Positions 9,109-16,190 of a DNA stretch of 43,189 nucleotides are shown here, piece after piece (the first letter of the stretch is position 1; every line of letters begins with the position of its first letter). The stretch spans positions 1 through 43,189 of the forward strand of contig JAJPJF010000465.1 in assembly GCA_021324415.1 (NCBI GenBank), read 5' to 3'. The stretch is from Nostocales cyanobacterium Centralia_MAG_434. GTDB lineage: Bacteria > Cyanobacteriota > Cyanobacteriia > Cyanobacteriales > Nostocaceae. The translations under genes were made by a program, and so were the position numbers. The notes beneath the pieces were generated by a model that had not been told where the DNA came from, made no database searches, and saw only the letters and a list, made by a program, of their open reading frames with translations.

Positions 9109-9139
9109 GGGGGAGTGGGGAGTTGGGGAGTTGGGGGGT
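9109..9139. repeat. GGGGAGT heptamer tandem repeat at a gene start
   Basis: G-rich units of the GGGGAGT type run from one base before the acetyltransferase ATG. They read as C-rich sequence on the coding strand. This is a typical cyanobacterial short tandemly repeated repetitive (STRR) sequence. Confidence 0.7.
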
Positions 9140-9159
9140 TAGGTCAATAATAATGCTGA

Positions 9160-9200
9160 TTGATAACTGATAACCGTTAACTGATAACTGTTAACTGTTT
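9160..9200. repeat. TGATAAC/TTAACTG heptamer repeat containing an ABC gene stop codon
   Basis: Tandem CTGATAA/CTGTTAA units run from 9160 to 9200. The stop codon and last two codons (Asn-Ser) of the ABC ATPase gene lie inside the repeat. Related arrays occur at 11616-11665, 33681-33703 and 33768-33801. Confidence 0.75.
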
Positions 9201-10852
9201 GCTAGTAAGGGAGCAGCAGCGAGTAGGGTTTTTGTATAAGGGTGTTGAGGATTGTTAAAAATCTGATTTTTAGAACCGATTTCTACAATTTTGCCACTGT
9301 TCATAACGGCGATGCGATCGCACAAAAAGCGAGCTAACCAGAGGTCATGAGTAATAAATAGATATGTTAAATCAAATTCTGCTTTTAAATGCAACATGAG
9401 ATCTAAAACTTGTGACTGCACACTAGCATCTAACATGCTCACTGGTTCATCGCAGATGATCAGTTTGGGACGAGTGATCAAAGCACGAGCAATGGCAACT
9501 CGTTGCTGCTGTCCACCAGACAGATCCGATGGATAACGATCTATATAAAGTTCTGGCGGGGTTAATCCCACTTTTTCCAACATCCAGACGACCTCTTGTT
9601 TTGCCTGATGTGGATCTGCTAGTTTGTGAATCAGCACAGGATCTGCAATACTTTGTCCAACTGTCATTGCTGGGTTCAAACAAGCGTGGGGATCTTGAAA
9701 AACCATTTGTATTTGTCGTCGCCACTGCCGTATTTCTTGACCCGATAGGGTTGTTAGATCCCGTCCCAAAAACTCGACTTTACCTGATGTTGGGCGGATA
9801 AGTTGCAATATCGTTCTTGATAGAGTACTTTTACCACAACCAGACTCCCCTACTAATCCTAAAATTTCCCCTGGATAAAGTTCCAGAGTAATATCATCCA
9901 CTGCTTTAATTGTCTGATTTTGGCTCTGAAACAGTCGCTCTACAAAGTTAGGTTCTAAGGTGTAGTACTGTTTTAAATTTGTGACACGCAAAATGGGGGA
10001 GACAGAGTTTAACGCCTCTCCCTTATTCCCGACTCCCGACTCCCCACTCCCCTGATCTGCCTGAATATGTAAAGCCGCTTGCAGGAGCGATCGCGTATAC
10101 TCATGTTGTGGATTTTGGAAAACATCTCGGGAAGACCCCATTTCTACCATTTTGCCCTTATACATGACCCCAATGCGATCACAATACTCGGCGACAACAG
10201 CCAGATCGTGAGAAATCAGCAGTAACGCCATGTTTTCTGCTGTACACAGTCGCGTTAATTCCTGCAAAATCTGAGCAGAGACTGTTACATCTAAGCTAGT
10301 TGTGGGTTCATCAGCAACAATTAATTTGGGGTTAAGGAGTAAAGCTAAGGCGATCGCCACCCTTTGGCGCATTCCTCCACTAAATTCGTGAGGATATTGA
10401 TTCCATCGACTAGCTGGAATCTTGACTTTTTCCAAGGTAGAGAGTGCTTTTGCCTTTGCCTCCCGTGTTGACAGTCCTGGTGAATGAGCCTTCAATGTTT
10501 CCAGACAATGATTGCCAATGGTCATCAACGGATCAAGGCGTGTCATGGGATCTTGAAATACCAACGCCACCACCTCTCCCCGAAATTGCCGTAATTCTGT
10601 TTGTGTGAGGTCAAACACCGAACGACCTTGAAACTTCACCATTCCCTCAATGCGACTAGAAGGTGGTAATAACCGCATTGCAGATCTGCCTAAGGTTGAT
10701 TTACCACAACCCGACTCTCCTACCAATCCCATTCTTTCACCAGGTTGTAAAGTGAAAGACACATCATCAACTGCCCAGATGGGCTGTTCATCATTATTAT
10801 GGGGATAAGCAATTCGTAAATTTTCTACACAAAATAAAGCTTCTCTCATCAA
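9191..10852 (-). CDS. oligopeptide/dipeptide-type ABC transporter, fused double ATP-binding protein
   Basis: This 553-residue protein has two complete ABC ATPase domains, equivalent to fused DppD and DppF (as in YejF or GsiA). Each has Walker A GESGCGKST (near residues 45 and 335), a signature (SGGMRQRVA near 158, SGGQQQRVA near 446), Walker B (LIVADEPTTSLD, LIICDEPVSMLD) and a switch His. C-terminal oligopeptide-transporter tails follow each domain. It should energise import of peptides or similar solutes, but its permeases and binding protein are not in the window. The inter-domain linker (about 267-276) is encoded by four heptamer repeats, and the stop codon lies in another tandem repeat. 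A second possible start is one codon in (MM). Confidence 0.93.
   Translation of the reverse strand: MMREALFCVENLRIAYPHNNDEQPIWAVDDVSFTLQPGERMGLVGESGCGKSTLGRSAMRLLPPSSRIEGMVKFQGRSVFDLTQTELRQFRGEVVALVFQDPMTRLDPLMTIGNHCLETLKAHSPGLSTREAKAKALSTLEKVKIPASRWNQYPHEFSGGMRQRVAIALALLLNPKLIVADEPTTSLDVTVSAQILQELTRLCTAENMALLLISHDLAVVAEYCDRIGVMYKGKMVEMGSSRDVFQNPQHEYTRSLLQAALHIQADQGSGESGVGNKGEALNSVSPILRVTNLKQYYTLEPNFVERLFQSQNQTIKAVDDITLELYPGEILGLVGESGCGKSTLSRTILQLIRPTSGKVEFLGRDLTTLSGQEIRQWRRQIQMVFQDPHACLNPAMTVGQSIADPVLIHKLADPHQAKQEVVWMLEKVGLTPPELYIDRYPSDLSGGQQQRVAIARALITRPKLIICDEPVSMLDASVQSQVLDLMLHLKAEFDLTYLFITHDLWLARFLCDRIAVMNSGKIVEIGSKNQIFNNPQHPYTKTLLAAAPLLANS
10025..10052. repeat. four heptamer repeats inside the ABC ATPase linker
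   Basis: ATTCCCG, ACTCCCG, ACTCCCC and ACTCCCC run in tandem (+ strand). They encode the Gly/Ser-rich linker GSGESGVGNK between the two ATPase domains, in frame. Confidence 0.75.
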
Positions 10853-10907
10853 AAAATAATCAATAATTAATGGTTAATAGTGAATAATCGATAGTCACTA
10901 CTGATTT

Positions 10908-11294
10908 TTATTTTGTATCCTCTGATTTTCCCTGATCCCCTTGGGGTTGCACAATAGCATTACAGTAATCGATGAGAATTCCTAAGCGATTAAGTAAGGC
11001 ATCGACTCTGACTTGCATAGTAGAAGCTTGCCGTGCCGCTTGAAAAAACATCACATCTATTTCCAGTAGTCGCATTTGCTTACTCATTTCTGTCTGATAA
11101 GACTGTACATGCCTTTGAGTAGCGCTATCTGTGACCTCTTCAGCTAAGGGAACAACCTGTTGCTGAAAAAATTGCTGCAATGATGTAGTATACTTCCGCA
11201 ATTGGGGTGTATCTAGTTGGTTCGCAATCAGCTCTGAGCGTAACTGCTCAAGCAAGGTTGTAAAGTCGTGATATTTTTGGTGGTTGAGAGACAT
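10908..11294 (-). CDS. patD: PatD-like heterocyst frequency control protein
   Basis: This 128-residue, largely helical protein has no membrane segment or catalytic motif. The pattern of an N-terminal YHDFTTLLEQLR, the central QSYQTEMSKQMRLLEIDVMF and the helix RVDALLNRLGILIDYC matches the PatD family as I remember it from heterocyst-forming cyanobacteria. There PatD tunes heterocyst frequency and is linked to FtsZ. The ATG start gives the expected length. It lies 55 bp upstream of the ABC gene on the same strand and is divergent from rel1 across 399 bp. The identification is by pattern memory, so moderate confidence; otherwise it would be a conserved helical protein. Confidence 0.72.
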   Translation of the reverse strand: MSLNHQKYHDFTTLLEQLRSELIANQLDTPQLRKYTTSLQQFFQQQVVPLAEEVTDSATQRHVQSYQTEMSKQMRLLEIDVMFFQAARQASTMQVRVDALLNRLGILIDYCNAIVQPQGDQGKSEDTK

Positions 11295-11615
11295 TCAGTG
11301 CTAGTTAAGATAGTATTAATGTTAAGAATTTTTTCTTCTACAATAAAAGTTTTTCAACTTTTTTGCTGCTCTCACATAGCAGATGCAATCGACAGGTTGT
11401 ATTTGCCACCCATCAATTTCCTGGATTATGATACTTGACACCCATACTAGAACTTGGCACTAGACTCTCAGGAAATTGACCACACACTGCACCAACTACT
11501 AACGAATCAGTGAAAAGTAAACAGTTATGGGTTATTAGACGCTTGTTGTAGGGGATTGGGTTCCGCCATCAACACCTGTCACCCACTGGTTTCCAAACTG
11601 TTCCCAAGTGGCAAA

Positions 11616-11665
11616 ACTGATAACTGAATAATTGATAACCGATAACTGATAACTGATAACTGTTA
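11616..11665. repeat. TGATAAC heptamer array upstream of rel1
   Basis: Tandem CTGATAA-type units end 28 bp before the rel1 ATG, so any rel1 promoter and leader must be upstream of or across the array. Apart from this array, the 11295-11693 gap shows no recognisable feature. Confidence 0.7.
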
Positions 11666-11693
11666 AAAACCAAGCACCTCTAGTTCCGATTGT

Positions 11694-13958
11694 ATGAGCG
11701 GTATAGTGTTAGATTCCTCGATTGATATTTCCCTTCCAGAATGGTTACAAAAGTGTTTTAACAGCCCATCTGCAGAAGGGGCTGAACCTAGAAACGACCA
11801 GAGGACTGCTGAGACAGTCTTGATTCGCCGAGCATTTCAATTTGCCTATCAACTACATAAAGGTCAATACCGCAAATCAGGAGAACCCTACATTTGTCAT
11901 CCAATAGCAGTAGCGGGATTGTTACGTGACTTAGGCGGAAGTGCTGCTATGATAGCAGCTGGATTCCTCCATGATGTAGTTGAAGATACGGATGTGACAA
12001 TTGAAGAGATCGAGCAGCACTTTGGTGTTGAAGTGCGACGATTGGTCGAAGGGGTCACTAAGTTATCAAAACTGAATTTCAAAACCAAAACCGAAAATCA
12101 GGCAGAGAACTTTCGCCGCATGTTCTTAGCAATGGCGCAAGACATTCGAGTGATTGTGGTTAAGTTGGCAGATCGATTGCATAATATGCGTACACTCGAA
12201 CATCTGCCGGATGAAAAACGCAGACGAATTGCTTTAGAGACTAGGGAAATCTTTGCACCGTTAGCCAACCGCTTGGGAATATGGTGGATGAAATCGGAAC
12301 TAGAAGACTTGGCATTTAAGTACCTCGAAGGCGAGGCTTACCAGCAAATTGTGCAGTATGTGTCTGAAACAAAGACCTCGCGTCAACAGAGATTAGCTCA
12401 ATCGACAGAAATATTAAGTCAGCGTTTGCAGCAAGCTAGCATTGCTTATCTTGATATTAGTGGACGTTCTAAACATCTTTATAGTATTTATCAGAAAATG
12501 CTGCTGTCCCACAAAGACTCACAAGAAGTCTATGATGTGGCAGCGCTACGAATTATTGTGAAAACCAATGAGGAATGCTATCGTGCTTTGGCGGTAGTGC
12601 ATGACGTTTTTCGTCCAATTCCTGGCAAATTCAAAGATTATATAGGTTTGCCAAAACCGAATCTTTACCAATCGCTACATACTTCTGTCATTGGTCCTGA
12701 TGGGCGTCCTTTGGAATTACAGATCCGCACTTTGGTCATGCACCATGTTTCTGAGTACGGAATTGCAGCTCACTGGAAGTACAAAGAAACTGGAGGGATC
12801 GCTAACACTAAGCCGAGTGCGGTGAATGAGAAGTTTACCTGGTTGCGGCAATTGCTAGAGTGGCAAAGCGACTTAAAGGATGCTCAGGAATATTTAGAAA
12901 GTATTAAAGATAACTTATTTGAAGATGATGTTTACGTCTTCACTCCTAAGGGGGATTTGGTTGCCTTAAATCCTGGTTCTACGACGGTGGACTTTGCCTA
13001 TCGCATTCACACAGAAGTCGGGAACCATTGTGCAAGAGCCAGAGTCAATGGACGGATAGTACCACTCTCTACCCGATTACAAAACGGCGATATTGTGGAG
13101 ATTATTACACAAAAGAATAGTCATCCCAGTTTGGATTGGTTAAACTTTGTCAGAACTTCGGCAGCAAAAAACCGGATTAAACAATGGTACAAGCAATCGC
13201 GCCGTGAAGAAAATGTTGCCCGTGGCCGAGAATTGTTAGAAAAAGAACTTGGGAAAACGGGTGTAGAAAGTTGGCTTCAGTCAGAACAAATGCAGACTGT
13301 AGTGCAGCAGTGTAATTACCAATCACTAGAAGATTTACTTGCAGCTTTGGGTTATGGTGAAATTACACTAAACCTCGTACTCAGTCGTTGGCGAGAAGTG
13401 GTGAAAGCGCAACAACCAATTGCCATTTTGCCTCCAACTCTATCAAAGAAAAACCCAACACCAAAAGCATTACCAGATGCAATTTCTGGATTTAGTGATT
13501 CCCCAATGGTTGGTGTAGAAGGGTTAGAGTATCATCTGGCTAAGTGTTGTCATCCCCTTCCTGGGGAGCCAATTATCGGTGTTGTCACTCGAAGTAAAGG
13601 CATTTCAATTCATCGCCAATGCTGTCATCATTTGGCAAATGTCAAGTGTACTCATTTAGTTCCGGTGAGTTGGAACACAACAGTAGTAGACGATAACACT
13701 CATATAGAGACTTACCCAGTAGACGTACAGATTGAAGCTTTAGATCGGGTAGGAGTCCTCAAAGATATTTTGTCACGCTTAAGTGACCAAGGAATAAATG
13801 TGCGCCATGCTAATGTTAAAACTGCTATTGGTCAGCCAGCCTTGATAGACTTAGGAATAGATATACGCGATCGCGCTCAACTTGAACAAATTTTTTCGAA
13901 AATTAAAAAACTGAGCGACATTATTAGTATTCGCCGCGTTGGTCAAACTGATGAGTAG
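11694..13958 (+). CDS. rel: Rel1: bifunctional (p)ppGpp synthetase/hydrolase (RelA/SpoT family)
   Basis: This 754-residue long RSH protein contains an HD hydrolase domain (about 45-200), synthetase (about 255-365), TGS (about 412-473), a helical and zinc-finger region (CCHPLPGEP near 614) and ACT (about 678-750). Hydrolase metal ligands H69, H93, D94 and D160 are present, and so are synthetase D281 and E341. The RxKD bifunctionality motif reads KFKD (312-315). The normally invariant Gly of PKxNGYQS is Leu324, which is odd. It makes and degrades (p)ppGpp in starvation signalling. An unusually short spacer separates it from its paralogue: 149 bp to rel2. Of the three, it is the only one with every domain intact. 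Confidence 0.95.
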   Translation: MSGIVLDSSIDISLPEWLQKCFNSPSAEGAEPRNDQRTAETVLIRRAFQFAYQLHKGQYRKSGEPYICHPIAVAGLLRDLGGSAAMIAAGFLHDVVEDTDVTIEEIEQHFGVEVRRLVEGVTKLSKLNFKTKTENQAENFRRMFLAMAQDIRVIVVKLADRLHNMRTLEHLPDEKRRRIALETREIFAPLANRLGIWWMKSELEDLAFKYLEGEAYQQIVQYVSETKTSRQQRLAQSTEILSQRLQQASIAYLDISGRSKHLYSIYQKMLLSHKDSQEVYDVAALRIIVKTNEECYRALAVVHDVFRPIPGKFKDYIGLPKPNLYQSLHTSVIGPDGRPLELQIRTLVMHHVSEYGIAAHWKYKETGGIANTKPSAVNEKFTWLRQLLEWQSDLKDAQEYLESIKDNLFEDDVYVFTPKGDLVALNPGSTTVDFAYRIHTEVGNHCARARVNGRIVPLSTRLQNGDIVEIITQKNSHPSLDWLNFVRTSAAKNRIKQWYKQSRREENVARGRELLEKELGKTGVESWLQSEQMQTVVQQCNYQSLEDLLAALGYGEITLNLVLSRWREVVKAQQPIAILPPTLSKKNPTPKALPDAISGFSDSPMVGVEGLEYHLAKCCHPLPGEPIIGVVTRSKGISIHRQCCHHLANVKCTHLVPVSWNTTVVDDNTHIETYPVDVQIEALDRVGVLKDILSRLSDQGINVRHANVKTAIGQPALIDLGIDIRDRAQLEQIFSKIKKLSDIISIRRVGQTDE

Positions 13959-14107
13959 TTAAAAGACCATCGCTATTAGAAAGCAAGCTTAAGCTATCTA
14001 GCAGCCTAACGCAAACAACAATAATCTGTTGACGCTAAAAAACCCAATTTTCGGGTAACTTTCTAACTTAAAAATCGAGTACCTTTTGTTTTGATTGGAT
14101 AAATTGT

Positions 14108-15934
14108 ATGAGCAGTATATTATTGGATTCCTCAATTGATATTACTCTTCCCGAATGGCTACAAAAATGTTTTCATAGCCCATCGCCAAAGGACCGTAAG
14201 CAAGGTGAAACAGACCTGATTTGTCAAGCATTTGAATTTGCTTATGACTTACACGAAGGTCAGTACCGCAAATCAGGAGAACCCTACATCTGTCATCCGA
14301 TGGCGGTGGCTGGACTATTGCGTGATTGGGGAGGTACTGCTCCTATGATAGCAGCTGGGTTCCTCCATGATGTAGTTGAAGATACAGATGTGACAATTGA
14401 TGAGATCGAACAGCGCTTCGGTGTTGAAGTGCGGCGATTGGTTGAAGGGGTCACTAAACTATCAAAGCTGAATTTCAAAAGCAAAACTGAAAATCAGGCA
14501 GAGAACTTTCGCCGCATGTTCTTGGCAATGGCGCAAGATATCCGGGTGATTGTCGTTAAGCTGGCTGACCGATTACATAATATGCGCACACTCGAACACC
14601 TTAAGGAAGAAAAACGTCGCCAAATAGCTTTAGAAACGAGGGAAATTTTTGCTCCTATCGCTCAGCGCTTAGGGATGTGGCGGGTAAAATCGGAACTAGA
14701 GGACTTGGCGTTCAAGTACATTGAAGGTGAGGCTTACCAGCAAATTGTGCAGTATGTAGAGGAAAACGAGACCTTACGCCAACAGAGGTTTGCTCAATCA
14801 ACAGCAATCTTACGCCAGCGTTTTCAGCAAACTGGAATCGAGTGTCTCGAAATTAGTGAGCGTTCTAAGCATCTTTATGGCATTTATCAGAAGATGCTCA
14901 TGTCACAAAAAGACTCACAGGAAATTTATGATTTTGCAGTGCTACGGATAATTGTCAAGACGAATGAGGAATGTTATCGTACCTTAGCTGTGGTGCATGA
15001 TATCTTCCGCCCGGTTCCTGGTCGTTTTAGTGATTATATTGGTCTGCCTAAGCCTAATAACTATCAATCGTTACATACAGTTGTTGTTGGCACTACAGGA
15101 AAACTGCTAGAGGTTCAAATCCGGACCCTAGAAATGGATTATTTGGCAGAGTATGGAATTACAGCATACTGGAGACTTGGCCACTTACTAGATTTCTCTC
15201 AGTTACCTCCTCAACAGCATCAGACAAGACAAAGTGAACTGGCTTGGATCTCTCAGTTATCAACTCAACATAACCAGCAAAAAATGAGTGAATTTGCGTG
15301 GTTAAATGATCTCGTTGCGTGTAACGACGATATTTGTGATGCAACTGAGTATATCCAAAGCATAAAAAATGATTTAACAATGGAGGAAATATATGTTTTT
15401 ACTCCAAAAGGAGATTTAATATCGTTACCCTCTAAATCAACACCTATAGATTTTGCTTATAAAATCCATACAAATGTCGGTAACCGATTGGTTAGCGTCA
15501 AAGTCAATGGCGAATTTGCTAGTGAAGTGGCTGTGTTAAGCACTGGTGACACAGTTGAGATCCTGACAGATGAGAATGCAGAACCTAAATTAGCTTGGAT
15601 CAAGCAAGTTGCTACAAATAAAGCCAAAAATGCAATTAGAAGATGGTACAAATATCAATACAAGAGTGAATTAAAAGCAAAGTTACTGCCGGAGTATCTA
15701 GTACCTGTTGTCACTTTTAAGTTTCTCTGTATCGATAGAATAGGAATATTGAAGGACATTATAGAAAGATTTTATAGATATAAAATTAATGTACAGGCTG
15801 TCCGTGTGGAAACAAATAGTAAGGGGATAGCTGATATCCATGTTTCCATTGAGTCCAAGGATGCAGAAAAATTGAATGAATGTGTTAGAGAAGTAGCAAA
15901 AATATCAGACATTTTGGATTTCAGGGTTGTGTAA
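14108..15934 (+). CDS. Rel2: RelA/SpoT paralogue with divergent short C-terminus
   Basis: This 608-residue protein is very similar to Rel1 from residue 1 to about 357, including matching first residues. Hydrolase ligands H63, H87, D88 and D154 and synthetase D275 and E335 are kept. The RxKD motif reads RFSD (306-309), the GRxK Gly is Glu251, and the PKxNGY Gly is Asn318, so synthetase efficiency is doubtful. After residue 360 the sequence changes: a Gln-rich insert, a diverged TGS (about 430-490) and a short ACT-like end. The helical and zinc-finger region of Rel1 is absent. The DNA of this second half is clearly more AT-rich. It is probably hydrolase-competent, with uncoupled ribosome sensing (inference). 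Confidence 0.9.
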   Translation: MSSILLDSSIDITLPEWLQKCFHSPSPKDRKQGETDLICQAFEFAYDLHEGQYRKSGEPYICHPMAVAGLLRDWGGTAPMIAAGFLHDVVEDTDVTIDEIEQRFGVEVRRLVEGVTKLSKLNFKSKTENQAENFRRMFLAMAQDIRVIVVKLADRLHNMRTLEHLKEEKRRQIALETREIFAPIAQRLGMWRVKSELEDLAFKYIEGEAYQQIVQYVEENETLRQQRFAQSTAILRQRFQQTGIECLEISERSKHLYGIYQKMLMSQKDSQEIYDFAVLRIIVKTNEECYRTLAVVHDIFRPVPGRFSDYIGLPKPNNYQSLHTVVVGTTGKLLEVQIRTLEMDYLAEYGITAYWRLGHLLDFSQLPPQQHQTRQSELAWISQLSTQHNQQKMSEFAWLNDLVACNDDICDATEYIQSIKNDLTMEEIYVFTPKGDLISLPSKSTPIDFAYKIHTNVGNRLVSVKVNGEFASEVAVLSTGDTVEILTDENAEPKLAWIKQVATNKAKNAIRRWYKYQYKSELKAKLLPEYLVPVVTFKFLCIDRIGILKDIIERFYRYKINVQAVRVETNSKGIADIHVSIESKDAEKLNECVREVAKISDILDFRVV

Positions 15935-16190
15935 TTAAAATACAGTCATCACCAAACATATTAGAAAGCATCTTCTAAACACTAAGAAACATTGTGAAGG
16001 AGGATTAAACAAATATTCTAGGGAAAAAATAGTAAGTGCACGAAAGAAAGTGCTGGAAGTCATGATTGATGAGCTTAACGCAACACGAAAGTTGTAATTG
16101 TTACACATTTTCCAGTATTACTCTGAAGATTCCTAGAATAAGAAACAAAAGAGTCGTGTAAAGATGTAGCGAAATTGACAAGGTGGTTAT

